Assembly: GCA_002727195.1 (NCBI GenBank)
Contig: PBWH01000003.1
Coordinates: 151,722-215,721 of the forward strand
DNA length: 64,000 nucleotides
Source of the DNA: Gemmatimonadota bacterium
GTDB taxonomy: Bacteria > Latescibacterota > UBA2968
Reading direction: 5' to 3'
Below the pieces are notes generated by a model. The model saw only the letters and a list, made by a program, of their open reading frames with translations. It ran no database searches and was not told the DNA's origin. Shown in pieces: positions 52,626 to 62,181 of this stretch. The translations under genes were made by a program, and so were the position numbers. The stretch's first letter is position 1. Every line of letters begins with the position of its first letter.

Positions 52626-54098
52626 GTGAATGAAGAGAGAGGGCAGGGAACCTACAACGTAGTCGTCATCGGCGGCGGTACGGCCGGTCTGGTGACTGCT
52701 GCCGGGACGGCCGGGTTGGGCGGGCGAGTGGCCTTGATCGAGCGGCACAAGATGGGGGGCGACTGCCTGAACTTCGGGTGTGTCCCAAGCAAGGCCCTGA
52801 TCTCTTCTGCACGTGCGATCGAGCACGTCCGTCGTGCCCCGGAATTCGGGCTCGAGGCGATGAAGCCACAGTTCGAGTTCAACCGTGTGTTCGAGCGGAT
52901 GCGTGATCGGAGAGCGAAGATCGAACCGACCGACTCGGTCGAACGGTTCGAAGGACTGGGCGTGGACGTCTTCACCGGTCAGGCGACATTTCGGTCACCG
53001 CACGAGATCGAAGTGGACGGGCAGATGCTTCGGGCGAAACGTTTTGTGATCGCCACCGGGAGACGGGCCGGCATTCCGCCGATCAAAGGGATCGAGGACG
53101 TCCCTTACTTCACTAGCGAGACCATCTTTGATCACCTAAACGAGAAACCACAACGCATCGTGATCATTGGGGCAGGACCGATCGGGTGTGAGCTCGGGCA
53201 GGTGTTCAACCGTCTCGGAGTAAAGACGACGCTCGTCGAGTTCCTTCCTCAGGTTATGGGGAAAGAGGATGAGGATGTAGCGGCTTTCGTGCAGAAGTGT
53301 CTCGAGTCGGAGGGTGTTGAGGTCCTGACAAATACCGGCGTCCAGTTAGCCGAGATGCGCGACGGAGATATTGTGCTCGAAGCATCTCGCAAAGCCGATG
53401 ATGGGACCTCGGAAACGATCTCGCTGTCTGCCGACGCCCTGCTGATCGCGGTCGGCAGGGCGCCAAACGTGGAAGGTTTGAACCTGGAAGCGGCCGGCGT
53501 AGAGGCGACGCCACAGGGCATCCCCGTAAACGCATACCTGCAGACGAACGTGCGGCACATCTATGCCGCCGGAGATATTGCGGGACCTTACCAGTTCACG
53601 CACACGGCCGATGCCCAAGCACGCGTGGTCGTCCGAAACGCGATGATGCCGTTTCAGTTTCTCCGCCAGAAAGCGGCACTGTCGGTGGTCCCCTGGTCGA
53701 CGTACACGGACCCGGAAGTGGCCCACGTCGGGATGTCCGAACGGGATGCTCGGGAGGGGAACATCGCATACGACCTTTATACGCAGGCCTTGGAAGATCT
53801 TGACCGGAATATCTTGGAGAGTGAGGAGATAGGGTTCGCCAAGGTGCTCACGGAGGAGGGATCGGACAAGATCCTGGGCGTGTCGCTCGTCGGATCCCAC
53901 GCGGGTGACCTCCTTCACGAGTTCGTTCTGGCGATGAATCACGGGATTGGGCTTGGGGGCATCGCCGCCACGATCCATGCCTATCCCACGTTTGCAGAGA
54001 TCGCGAAGAAGTTGGGCGATCAATACAACCGAACCCGACTCACGCCTCGGGCGAAGTCCATCTTTACGTGGCTGTATAGGAAGCAGAGGGGAGCTTAA
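52626..54098 (+). CDS. Class I pyridine nucleotide-disulfide oxidoreductase (MerA/Lpd-like)
   Basis: A 490-residue flavoenzyme. FAD motif VVIGGGTAGLV, redox-active disulfide in GGDCLNFGCVPSK, NAD motif IIGAGPIGCEL, ATGRRAG, FAD motif IYAAGDI and the C-terminal HAYPT of the active-site pair. No MerA N-terminal domain and no C-terminal CC pair, so mercury reduction is not supported. Such genes accompany TVP38, DUF547 and ArsS in arsenosugar clusters. GTG 52626 has AGGA at good spacing; TTG 52620 is possible. First gene of a tight series. Confidence 0.9.
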   Translation: MNEERGQGTYNVVVIGGGTAGLVTAAGTAGLGGRVALIERHKMGGDCLNFGCVPSKALISSARAIEHVRRAPEFGLEAMKPQFEFNRVFERMRDRRAKIEPTDSVERFEGLGVDVFTGQATFRSPHEIEVDGQMLRAKRFVIATGRRAGIPPIKGIEDVPYFTSETIFDHLNEKPQRIVIIGAGPIGCELGQVFNRLGVKTTLVEFLPQVMGKEDEDVAAFVQKCLESEGVEVLTNTGVQLAEMRDGDIVLEASRKADDGTSETISLSADALLIAVGRAPNVEGLNLEAAGVEATPQGIPVNAYLQTNVRHIYAAGDIAGPYQFTHTADAQARVVVRNAMMPFQFLRQKAALSVVPWSTYTDPEVAHVGMSERDAREGNIAYDLYTQALEDLDRNILESEEIGFAKVLTEEGSDKILGVSLVGSHAGDLLHEFVLAMNHGIGLGGIAATIHAYPTFAEIAKKLGDQYNRTRLTPRAKSIFTWLYRKQRGA

Positions 54099-54100
54099 AT

Positions 54101-54826
54101 GTGGCTGAAGCCACAGAGAAACAGCGCGCTGGATTCTCGATCAAGTGGCTGATTCCGATCGCGGTTATCCTTGCCGTGGTCGGGTTGCGGTCTTCGGTCC
54201 CCCTGGGCGATTGGCTGGAGCAATTTGACGGGTGGGTGGCCGAGCTCGGGCCCACAGGGATAGTGGTATTTGTGGCATCCTACATAGTGGCCGCAGTCCT
54301 GTTTCTTCCCGCGTCACTGCTCACGATCGGAGCCGGGGTGCTGTTTGGCCTCGTTCGGGGTACCATCCTCGTGTCTACCGGATCCACGCTGGGCGCAGCC
54401 GTGGCTTTTCTGGTCTCTCGCTATTTCGCCCGCGATTGGGTCGCCAGAAAGGTGGCTGCGGACACTCGGTTCGAGGCGATCGATCGGGCAATCGGTGCCG
54501 AGGGCTGGAAGATCGTCTGCCTTCTGAGGCTCAGCCCTTTAGTGCCATACAACCTTAGCAACTATCTCTATGGCCTGACGTCGGTCCGTTTTGTGCCTTA
54601 TGTCATTGCGAGTTGGTTGGGTATGCTTCCTGGAACCGTGATGTATGTATACCTGGGGGCGGCCGGCAAAGCTGGTCTCGATGGCACGGCGGGCGCGTCG
54701 GTGAGGACCTGGCAACAGGATGCGTTGCTCGGCGTTGGGCTGATCGCCACCATCGTTTTCACCGTGATGATCACCCGTATTGCCCGGAACGCGCTGAAGT
54801 CGACTGAGTTGGAGGCATCAGAATGA
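54101..54826 (+). CDS. TVP38/TMEM64-family membrane protein
   Basis: A 241-residue DedA-like protein. Family hallmarks are ASLLTIGAGVLFGLVRGT and SRYFARDWVARK, then the RLSPLVPYNLSNYLYGLT block. About six membrane helices. A lipid or solute transport role is discussed for the family but is unproven. GTG start two bases after the oxidoreductase stop; overlaps the DUF547 start. Confidence 0.92.
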   Translation: MAEATEKQRAGFSIKWLIPIAVILAVVGLRSSVPLGDWLEQFDGWVAELGPTGIVVFVASYIVAAVLFLPASLLTIGAGVLFGLVRGTILVSTGSTLGAAVAFLVSRYFARDWVARKVAADTRFEAIDRAIGAEGWKIVCLLRLSPLVPYNLSNYLYGLTSVRFVPYVIASWLGMLPGTVMYVYLGAAGKAGLDGTAGASVRTWQQDALLGVGLIATIVFTVMITRIARNALKSTELEASE

Positions 54827-55605
54827 TCCAGCTGCTTACTGCCCTTCTGCTATTAACGAATGTCTGGGGCCAAAGCGCTCCGTTCAGTCACGATGGTTTT
54901 GATCGGGTCCTGTCCCGTCGCGTCGCTGAAGCGGGAAGGGTGGACTACGCCGGTCTAAAGGCTGACCGAGCGGATCTCGACGCCTATGTCGACTCGCTCG
55001 GGCAGACCAGCCCGAAGAGCGCACCAGATCGCTTCCCAACACGCGCTGACGCGCTGGCGTACTGGATCAACGCATATAATGCGTTGGCGCTTACGGGCGT
55101 GATCGACGCCTATCCCACGAAGAGCGTCAAAGACATCAAGATGCTGTCCGGATTCTTTAATCGGACGTGGTATACGGTCGGAGGAAAGTTGCTCACCCTG
55201 AACAACATCGAGCACGATATCATTCGGGAGGAATTCAAGGACCCACGAATCCACGCAGCCATCAACTGTGCGTCCATCGGGTGTCCGCGGCTTGAGTCTC
55301 AAGTCTTCACCGGGGGCGACCTCGATACCCGGCTGGAGGCGGCTATGCGCACGTTCCTGAACGATGCGAGGCATGTTAAGGTCGATCCACAGAATCGGAC
55401 GGTAACGCTGTCGAAGATTCTGGATTGGTTCGAGTCGGACTTTACGGACTGGTATGAATCGAAGTTCCGCGTTGACGCTTCCAGCATCGTGGACTACGTT
55501 GCGCTGTATGTAGATGAGGCGAAGGTCGCTAGGGAATGGGACGTCAAATACGAGGATTATGACTGGATGTTGAACGATCAGGCGACTGCTGACGGAGGAC
55601 GTTGA
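54823..55605 (+). CDS. DUF547 domain protein, exported
   Basis: A 260-residue protein with a signal peptide (ending near WGQS). DUF547 motifs: RADALAYWINAYNALALTGV, LTLNNIEHDII and RIHAAINCASIGCPRL, with the two cysteines. Function unknown; it recurs in arsenosugar-type clusters with TVP38 and a disulfide oxidoreductase. ATGA overlap upstream, TGATG overlap downstream. Confidence 0.92.
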   Translation: MIQLLTALLLLTNVWGQSAPFSHDGFDRVLSRRVAEAGRVDYAGLKADRADLDAYVDSLGQTSPKSAPDRFPTRADALAYWINAYNALALTGVIDAYPTKSVKDIKMLSGFFNRTWYTVGGKLLTLNNIEHDIIREEFKDPRIHAAINCASIGCPRLESQVFTGGDLDTRLEAAMRTFLNDARHVKVDPQNRTVTLSKILDWFESDFTDWYESKFRVDASSIVDYVALYVDEAKVAREWDVKYEDYDWMLNDQATADGGR

Positions 55606-56561
55606 TGGCATTGGTCAGGGTGCCGAGGTCCTGGGAAATCCGGGAGAATCTGGTAACGGCGGAAAGCGCGTATCTCAATCGGCGTCACTTCCTCAAAACG
55701 ACTGCCGCGATCGGTGGATCTCTCTTTCTGAATGGAGGTCTGCAGGCAGAGAGTGAGGAGGCTGTCTCGGACCGTGACGCGGTTCAGGCATTGTATCCCC
55801 CTGAGTGGAATCCGGCCTATCGTGTTCATCTCCCGATGACCGAGGAGGCCGTCGCCGGCAGATACAACAACTTCTACGAGTTCACGACGATCAAAGAAAA
55901 GGTGTACGAAGTCGCCCAGTCGTTCGAGACGTATCCGTGGACGATCGAGCTCGACGGTCATTGTGAGAACAAGGGGCGATTCGACGTCGATGCGCTGATC
56001 CGGCAGTTCGGCATCGAGGAACGCGTGTACCGATTCCGCTGCGTTGAAGCGTGGGCGATGGTGGTGCCATGGTCCGGCTTTCCGCTTCATAAGTTGATCG
56101 ACTTTGCGATGCCGACGGATAAAGCCCAGTATGTCTGTATGTATGCATTCTTCCGATCGGAGGAGGCTACGGGTCAAAAGAAACAGAACTGGTATCCGTG
56201 GCCGTACTTCGAGGGTATGCGGCTGGACGAGGCGCGAAATGAACTCGCCGTGATGGCGACAGGCATCTACGGGAAGGAGATGCCTGTTCAACACGGGGCG
56301 CCGATTCGTCTGGTCGTCCCGTGGAAATATGGCTACAAGAGCATCAAGTCGGTCGTGAAAATCGAGTTCTCTCGTAGACAGCCGGACACGTTCTGGAACA
56401 CACTATCGCCGCGAGAATACGACTTCTGGTCAAACGTGAACCCGGCCGTTCCGCATCCTCGGTGGTCCCAGGCGACTGAGCTGATGATCGGGTCCGGTGA
56501 GCGGCTACAGACGCTTAAATACAACGGATATCGAAAACAGGTCGAGCACCTGTACAGCTAG
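55605..56561 (+). CDS. msrP: Periplasmic methionine-sulfoxide reductase catalytic subunit MsrP
   Basis: A 318-residue molybdopterin oxidoreductase (YedY/MsrP) that repairs oxidised periplasmic proteins. A Tat signal RRHFLKT lies at 26-32 behind the usual N-terminal extension, and the Mo-ligand cysteine is C146 in RFRCVEAWAMVVPW. GAPIRLVVPWKYGYKSIKS is the family's C-terminal block. ATG 55605 has GGAGG six bases upstream. The haem membrane partner MsrQ is not adjacent. Confidence 0.93.
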   Translation: MALVRVPRSWEIRENLVTAESAYLNRRHFLKTTAAIGGSLFLNGGLQAESEEAVSDRDAVQALYPPEWNPAYRVHLPMTEEAVAGRYNNFYEFTTIKEKVYEVAQSFETYPWTIELDGHCENKGRFDVDALIRQFGIEERVYRFRCVEAWAMVVPWSGFPLHKLIDFAMPTDKAQYVCMYAFFRSEEATGQKKQNWYPWPYFEGMRLDEARNELAVMATGIYGKEMPVQHGAPIRLVVPWKYGYKSIKSVVKIEFSRRQPDTFWNTLSPREYDFWSNVNPAVPHPRWSQATELMIGSGERLQTLKYNGYRKQVEHLYS

Positions 56562-56576
56562 TGTGTAGAAGGGATT

Positions 56577-58256
56577 ATGGAGACGGGCCGGGGAGATCGA
56601 TACGAGTTGGCGGGATGCGACGGGGACTTTCAGCGCATTCTGCAGGAATGGAAGATTGCCAACGGGACGGAGCGTATATGGTCCCGCGACGCGGCCCTGT
56701 GGTCGGGAAGCGACGAGGCGAAGTGGCTAGGCTGGCTGGATGCGATTGAGGCCCATCGCGGGGGGGTGTCTCAAATCACATCGTGTGCGGATGAGATTCG
56801 AGCGGACGGCTTTACGGATTGTCTGTTGCTGGGTATGGGAGGGAGTAGCCTGTGTCCCGAGGTGGTGAGCGAGACGTTCGGACATCAGCCAGGATCTCCT
56901 CGCCTGCACGTACTGGACTCGACGGTCCCAGATCAGGTGAGCCGTGTGCGGCAGTCCCTAGACTTGCAGAAGACGCTTCTGGCCGTGGCGAGCAAGTCTG
57001 GGTCGACGGTTGAGCCGAATGTTCTCCTCGACTATTTCTGCGATCAGGTCGGGCAGGAAACAGATGAGGTCGGGCGGCAGGTCGTCGCAGTAACCGATCC
57101 GGGTTCTTCCCTCGAGGATAGGGCAACTGACGAGAAGTACCGGGCGGTGTTCCACGGCGTTCCGGAGATCGGCGGCCGGTTCTCGGCGCTCTCGAATTTC
57201 GGGCTGCTTCCGGCAGGGCTGGCGGGACTCGACCTCACGTCATACCTGGATCGGGCGGAAGCACTCGCCGACGCGTGCCGCACAGAGGATGAGAATCCCG
57301 GTTTGCTCCTCGGAGCTGCTATGGGTGCAGCACAGGCAAACGGACGAGACAAGCTGACGCTCGTGGTATCGCCGAAACTGTGGGATATCGGCGCCTGGAT
57401 CGAGCAGCTTGTCGCTGAGAGCACGGGCAAGGGCGGGGTTGGTATCTGCCCTGTCGACCAAGAGCCGGATCGAAATGCGTCCGGCTACGGGAACGATCGC
57501 CTCTTCGCATACATTCGCCTGGAGAGTGAGCCCGATGAGTCGCAGGATCGCCGCATCACTGCGTTGTCCAGTGAGGGGCACCCTACAGTCGTGCTCAATG
57601 TGCTTGACGAAATGCACCTGGGAGCAGAGTTCTATCGGTGGGAGTTCGCAACCGCGGTGATCGGATCGCTCATGGAGATCAACCCCTTCGACCAGCCGAA
57701 CGTCCAGGAAAGCAAGGACATCACGACGCGACTCTTGGCAGAGTATGAGCAGGATGGGACCTTTTCCGAGCCCGATCCGGTCGGGAAGGTCGGGAGCCTC
57801 AGTGTCACGAGCGGTGAGAAGGAGGCGACGTCTGGTGAAGAGGCTTTGACAGCATTTCTGAGCACGCTCCAGACCGGTGACTATTTTACCCTGTTGTCAT
57901 ACACCGACAGAACTGAAGAGACCCAACGGATCTACCAGAATATCCGCGAGACGGTTGGGCGATCCAAAGGTGTCGCCACCACGCTCGGCTATGGTCCGCG
58001 GTTTCTCCACTCTACGGGGCAGCTTCACAAGGGAGGTCCCAACACGGGTGTCTTTCTCCAGGTCACGACGAAGCCGAACGAGGAGGTGGCGATACCGGGA
58101 AAATCGGCTACGTTCGGAGTGCTGAGCAGGGCTCAGGCGGCCGGAGATTATGAGGCGCTCGTCGAGAGGGGGCGTCGGATTCTGCGAGTGGACATGCAGG
58201 AGGGGCTGGGCACGGGGCTTGCAGAATTGGAGAGGGCACTATTGGACCTCCTATGA
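56577..58256 (+). CDS. Glucose-6-phosphate isomerase (PGI half of the transaldolase/PGI type)
   Basis: A 559-residue sugar isomerase. LLLGMGGSSLCPEVV, AVASKSGSTVEPN, GIGG-like GGRFSALSNFG, NPGLLLGAAMG and LGYGPRFLHSTGQLHKGGPN with the catalytic His and Lys. The pattern and the C-terminal tail resemble the PGI part of bifunctional transaldolase-PGI proteins, but no transaldolase domain is present. It lies 15 bases after msrP within the arsenosugar-type series. The role there is unclear. Confidence 0.9.
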   Translation: METGRGDRYELAGCDGDFQRILQEWKIANGTERIWSRDAALWSGSDEAKWLGWLDAIEAHRGGVSQITSCADEIRADGFTDCLLLGMGGSSLCPEVVSETFGHQPGSPRLHVLDSTVPDQVSRVRQSLDLQKTLLAVASKSGSTVEPNVLLDYFCDQVGQETDEVGRQVVAVTDPGSSLEDRATDEKYRAVFHGVPEIGGRFSALSNFGLLPAGLAGLDLTSYLDRAEALADACRTEDENPGLLLGAAMGAAQANGRDKLTLVVSPKLWDIGAWIEQLVAESTGKGGVGICPVDQEPDRNASGYGNDRLFAYIRLESEPDESQDRRITALSSEGHPTVVLNVLDEMHLGAEFYRWEFATAVIGSLMEINPFDQPNVQESKDITTRLLAEYEQDGTFSEPDPVGKVGSLSVTSGEKEATSGEEALTAFLSTLQTGDYFTLLSYTDRTEETQRIYQNIRETVGRSKGVATTLGYGPRFLHSTGQLHKGGPNTGVFLQVTTKPNEEVAIPGKSATFGVLSRAQAAGDYEALVERGRRILRVDMQEGLGTGLAELERALLDLL

Positions 58257-58310
58257 GCAAACGCATTCATTCCCAAGCCGGGGCAGTGACGCACAATCCG
58301 AGGAGTCACC

Positions 58311-59321
58311 ATGGCTGACGCCGAAAGCGGACAGAACCTGCTCCACATCGATGATACTGAACCACATCTGATCGTGCCATTCGCCGAGCGGGTTGCGCAG
58401 GACGGCCTGACGCTAACAAGGGCCAGCCTGGATATTCTCCAGGTCAACGTTGGCAAGCTGTGCAACCAGGCCTGCCACCATTGCCACGTGGATGCGAGCC
58501 CCACACGTACTGAGATGATGAGCCGGAAGACGATCGACAAGATTCTGATATTCCTGGCCGCTTCAGAGATTCAGACGGTGGACATCACTGGTGGCGCCCC
58601 AGAGTTGATCGCCGACTATCGCTACTTTGTCGAACGGATCCGAGCAATGGGCCGACACGTGATCGATCGGTGCAACCTCACGGTGATCTTCGAGCCCGGC
58701 CAGGAAGACCTTGTTGATTTCTACGTGGAGCACGAGATCGAATTGATCTGCTCGCTGCCCTGTTACTCACACGACAATGTCGATGCCCAGCGGGGGAAGG
58801 GAGTCTTCGACAAGAGCATCCGGGCCCTTCAGATCCTGAATCAGCGTGGATATGGTCGTCCCGGATCTGGCCTGCTCCTCCATCTGGTCTACAACCCGGT
58901 CGGGGCTTCGCTGCCGCCTGCACAGGAAGAGTTGGCCGCGGACTATCATAGGGAGCTGCGGCAGCACTTCGGTATCGTGTTCAACAAGCTGTTCACCATC
59001 ACAAACATGCCCATCAATCGCTTTGCGGATTACCTCGACCGGAGGGGTGAGCTGGACACTTATATGTCCACCCTGACGGCCAACTTCAACGACGCCACGC
59101 TTCCACGTCTGATGTGTCGGAGTCAGGTCAGCGTCGATTGGCAGGGGAACATCTACGACTGCGATTTCAACCAGATGCTGGAGATGCACAGCACGGGGGC
59201 GCCGTCGAAGCTGTGGGAGTACACGCCGGACGCGCTCGTGGATCGCGTGATCCGTGTGGAGAACCACTGCTATGGGTGTTCGGCGGGGGCGGGAAGCAGC
59301 TGCGGAGGAGAACTCGTCTAA
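58311..59321 (+). CDS. arsS: Arsenosugar biosynthesis radical SAM protein ArsS
   Basis: A 336-residue radical SAM enzyme. The cluster motif CNQACHHC is at C51/C55/C58, after LTLTRASLDILQVNVGKL. The family signature continues with VDITGGAPEL and the distal HCYGCSAGAGSSCGG cysteine set. ArsS transfers a 5'-deoxyadenosyl group to dimethylated arsenic to build arsenosugars. The ATG has GAGGAG upstream. The normally neighbouring methyltransferase arsM is present only as a remnant. Cysteine, not selenocysteine, is used at the tail. Confidence 0.93.
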   Translation: MADAESGQNLLHIDDTEPHLIVPFAERVAQDGLTLTRASLDILQVNVGKLCNQACHHCHVDASPTRTEMMSRKTIDKILIFLAASEIQTVDITGGAPELIADYRYFVERIRAMGRHVIDRCNLTVIFEPGQEDLVDFYVEHEIELICSLPCYSHDNVDAQRGKGVFDKSIRALQILNQRGYGRPGSGLLLHLVYNPVGASLPPAQEELAADYHRELRQHFGIVFNKLFTITNMPINRFADYLDRRGELDTYMSTLTANFNDATLPRLMCRSQVSVDWQGNIYDCDFNQMLEMHSTGAPSKLWEYTPDALVDRVIRVENHCYGCSAGAGSSCGGELV

Positions 59322-59337
59322 TGCAAGCTGAGTAGGC

Positions 59338-59378
59338 AGGGCGTTCATTCCGTCGGAGTAGGCGCCTTCTTTTTTTCC
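59338..59378 (+). terminator. Possible terminator after arsS
   Basis: Weak stem AGGGCG/CGCCTT (with one G-U pair) and long loop, followed by TTCTTTTTTT. It is 16 bases after the arsS stop. The rest of the 267-base spacer shows no gene or convincing promoter. Confidence 0.4.
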
Positions 59379-59588
59379 ACTCACTGTGGCGGCGTGGCGG
59401 CGGTGTCGCTCGGTATGACGATACCGTGATAGTCGAGAACCGTTGAGGAAACTTTTCGCCACTGCCTATATGGGTTCCGGGTTAGGACTAGGCCGTGGCA
59501 TGGTGCCTGCCCTTGTAGTCTGAGGATTGATTCCGTGTTGGATTTTTCTAAGTTCCTGGCGAAATGTCAGCATTGAAAGGAGGCTACA

Positions 59589-60085
59589 ATGAGCAGCTAT
59601 GCGGAAGTAACCCGAGATCTTTATAGGGAAGCGGCGATAGAACCACAGCCCGCATTGTGCTGCACATCATCGTCTCCTATGGCCATGACAGGGCTGACGA
59701 ATGGCTTCGAGTGGTGCGCTTGTCCGGCGCCGTCGCACTCAATGAGTATCTCCGTCAGATTATGGGGGTGGGGTTTGGGACTGTCGAGGTGTGCGGTCGT
59801 CGCCCGTATCTGGTGCTCGATGCTAGCCGGTATGATGTGGACGAGGATATCCTGCTCGAAACGGTGGAACTGGCCGCATACAAGGACCCGATGCCGGCCG
59901 ACGGACCGGGCAGGTAAGTGTTCGATACCGGCGACGAACCGTTCTTTGACGACGGGAAAGGGCACATGGTGATGCCCGACGTACTGCTCGCAGTGTGCGA
60001 CAAGGCAGGCGAGTTCTGCAGGGCAATGGGGCGCCCCGATCTGTTCGTCACCGAGTCGAACTACTACTACGGCGACGTGGGATGA
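59589..60085 (+). pseudogene. arsM arsenosugar methyltransferase remnant with the SAM domain deleted
   Basis: After a good GGAGG site, ATG 59589 opens MSSYAEVTRDLYREAA and QPALCCT, the normal start of the arsenosugar-type methyltransferase. The match ends about residue 30. It resumes near 59690 in another frame with RLSGAVALNEYLRQIMGVGFG, VEVCGRRPYLVLDASRYDVDED, an in-frame TAA at 59915, then FFDDGKGHMVMPDVLLAVCDK and DLFVTESNYYYGDVG to a TGA at 60085. These are C-terminal blocks of the same enzyme. The whole Rossmann methyltransferase core between is missing. Deletion plus a frameshift and a stop make the gene non-functional. Confidence 0.8.
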
Positions 60086-60113
60086 TGCTGATTGCTCGAG
60101 AGTGGATCTTGAC

Positions 60114-60141
60114 GGAGGGGCGGCCTGTGTGCCGCCCTTTT
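60114..60141 (+). promoter_or_regulatory. Terminator-like hairpin covering the Shine-Dalgarno and start of the cytochrome gene
   Basis: GGGCGGC (60118-60124) pairs perfectly with GCCGCCC (60131-60137) around the loop CTGTGT, then TTTT. The best Shine-Dalgarno GGAGGGG is inside the left arm and the proposed GTG start is in the loop. It could terminate arsM transcription or hide the start site. Confidence 0.55.
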
Positions 60142-62181
60142 CTATTGTGTCTGCTCATCGGGGCCGGCTCAATAACGGCGCAGACGGATCCGCTAATTCA
60201 GGGCGTGGTCATTGAATACCCGCCTTGCGACGACGAGATACTGATTCCTTCCGCATCGAGTAACATCCTCCCGGATACATCCTCCCCGGTCGGTGTCGGA
60301 TTACTTCGCTTCTATGGCTGTACGACCTGTCACGACCTGTGGATCCCGCCATTTCGCGGGCGTTGGGGGCCGGACCTGGATACAGTAGGGTCCAAGCTCT
60401 CGAGACAGGGCATCCTCGACTTGCTCAGTGATCCGCGCCAGGTCCGTGATGATTCGCGGATGCCTCGCGTGCCGATGTCAGACTCGGCTCGAACAGCGAT
60501 TGCTGACTTCCTGGTCACACTGACGGTTGACCTCCCGCCCATTCCGGCCGACGTGACCGGGCGGACCGGACAGGAGCTCTACGAGCGTGGAGATTGTAAG
60601 TCCTGCCATAAGCTGGGAGGCAAAGGGGGAGACCGCGGGCCGTCTCTGGCAGGAATCGAGAGAAGGATCCGACCGGAGTGGCTCGTGGCCTATCTTATGG
60701 CCCCGAGCCGAATGGTGTCCAACACGAAGATGCCGCTGTTCGAGTTGGAAGCCAGGGAAGCGCAGGAAATGGCCGTGTACCTCGTTGGTCGGGGGCCAGG
60801 GGGCAGCAGAGAGCGGGGCGTGGGCTCCGATCAGATGACCGGGGTATCCTCGGCTGCCCAGTCAGGCTGCTTCCAATGTCACGCCGTCCAGAAGGTTGTG
60901 AAGCCTCTGGATATCCCGGATCCAGGCGCATCCCTGGCGTTTGTCACTCACCATGCGTCAGAATCCGCGTCCATACGGATACCGCTCGAGTCCGCCCAGG
61001 TGGAAGCGATGCGGAAAGCAATGCACGGAAGTCGACCGACCGAAGTCAGCGACCGGGAGTTCCTGGAGGCATTCTGGAAGACACCGATTGGCCTGCAGGG
61101 TACGGCTCCATCCGCGCACGATTCACTGTCCGCGGACTTGCGGCCGACGGCCTGTGGAAACTGTCACGTCAAGCAAGTCGAGGAATGGCAGACGAGCCTG
61201 CACGCAGCAGCAATGGGACCGGGAGTAATTGGACAGTTGCTCGACGGGTCCTACGCGGATGCGGCATTCGTGGAGGGGTGCCAGTCGTGCCACGCCCCGA
61301 ACGCTGAACAACACGCCTCGCTGCCCACGGCGAGGGGGCACGAACTGAACTACCAGTTCGATTCTTCCATGCGATCAGAAGGGATAACCTGCCTCGCCTG
61401 CCACGTACGCGCACACACCCGGTTAGGTCCCCCGATCAGCGATCAGCCACCGGCTCATGTCTGGCGGGGACCCGGCCACGGCGGGGCACACGAATCCTCG
61501 GTCTTCCAGCAGTCGGACTTCTGCAGCCACTGCCACCAGTTTGGTGAGGATGATCGTCGAATGAATGGAGTCCTGTTGCAGGACACGTTCAGCGAATGGG
61601 AAGGCAGCCCGCAGGCGAGGGAGGGCAAAACGTGTCAGACGTGCCATATGCCGGGACGCGCGCACACCTGGCTCGGGATCCACGATTCGTTAACGGTCGC
61701 ATCGGCAGTCGAGATATCCGTGACACCTGAGCGATCCGGGGACTCTCTGCAGGCCTCCGTGCGGATCAGGAACACGGGAGCCGGACACCATCTGCCGACA
61801 TACGTGACACCCAAGATCCTGGTGACCCTAACACTCGTCGATGGGGCGGGTCTCCCGATTCCGCATTCGAGGCAGGACCGGGCAATCGGGCGGGAGATCG
61901 TGTTGAATAGCGAGGAGAGCAGGGAAGTCTACGACGCTCGGATCCCGGCAGGTGGGAGTTGGTCCTGGACCTATACAACAGCCAAGAATGCCGAGGCTGA
62001 AGGGGTGTCGGTTGTCTTGACCGTGTATCCCGACCACTTCTACACAAGATTCTTCCACGAATATGACACGTCGCATCTCTCCGCGGAAGCGGCTACCGCG
62101 ATCAATAGGGCTCGCCAGAAGACGTCAACGTCAGCTTATCTCTTGATGAAGAAGGTCTATTTGCTACCCCCCGACAGATAG
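60127..62181 (+). CDS. Exported eight-haem cytochrome c
   Basis: A protein of about 684 residues with a signal peptide (PFLLCLLIGAGSITA). Eight CxxCH motifs are present: CTTCH, CKSCH, CFQCH, CGNCH, CQSCH, CLACH, CSHCH and CQTCH. The first two belong to small cytochrome-c-like domains, and the last five to a cytochrome c554-type multihaem region, followed by a beta-sandwich C-terminal domain. It could accept or deliver electrons in respiration or redox detoxification. GTG 60127 has the best Shine-Dalgarno and gives a compact signal peptide; ATG 60082 is an alternative start. It overlaps the convergent arsC by 25 bases. Confidence 0.85.
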   Translation: MCRPFLLCLLIGAGSITAQTDPLIQGVVIEYPPCDDEILIPSASSNILPDTSSPVGVGLLRFYGCTTCHDLWIPPFRGRWGPDLDTVGSKLSRQGILDLLSDPRQVRDDSRMPRVPMSDSARTAIADFLVTLTVDLPPIPADVTGRTGQELYERGDCKSCHKLGGKGGDRGPSLAGIERRIRPEWLVAYLMAPSRMVSNTKMPLFELEAREAQEMAVYLVGRGPGGSRERGVGSDQMTGVSSAAQSGCFQCHAVQKVVKPLDIPDPGASLAFVTHHASESASIRIPLESAQVEAMRKAMHGSRPTEVSDREFLEAFWKTPIGLQGTAPSAHDSLSADLRPTACGNCHVKQVEEWQTSLHAAAMGPGVIGQLLDGSYADAAFVEGCQSCHAPNAEQHASLPTARGHELNYQFDSSMRSEGITCLACHVRAHTRLGPPISDQPPAHVWRGPGHGGAHESSVFQQSDFCSHCHQFGEDDRRMNGVLLQDTFSEWEGSPQAREGKTCQTCHMPGRAHTWLGIHDSLTVASAVEISVTPERSGDSLQASVRIRNTGAGHHLPTYVTPKILVTLTLVDGAGLPIPHSRQDRAIGREIVLNSEESREVYDARIPAGGSWSWTYTTAKNAEAEGVSVVLTVYPDHFYTRFFHEYDTSHLSAEAATAINRARQKTSTSAYLLMKKVYLLPPDR

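Noticed and set aside
52626..54098. Mercuric reductase
   Set aside because: The N-terminal metal-binding domain and C-terminal Cys pair of MerA are absent; only the generic redox disulfide is present.
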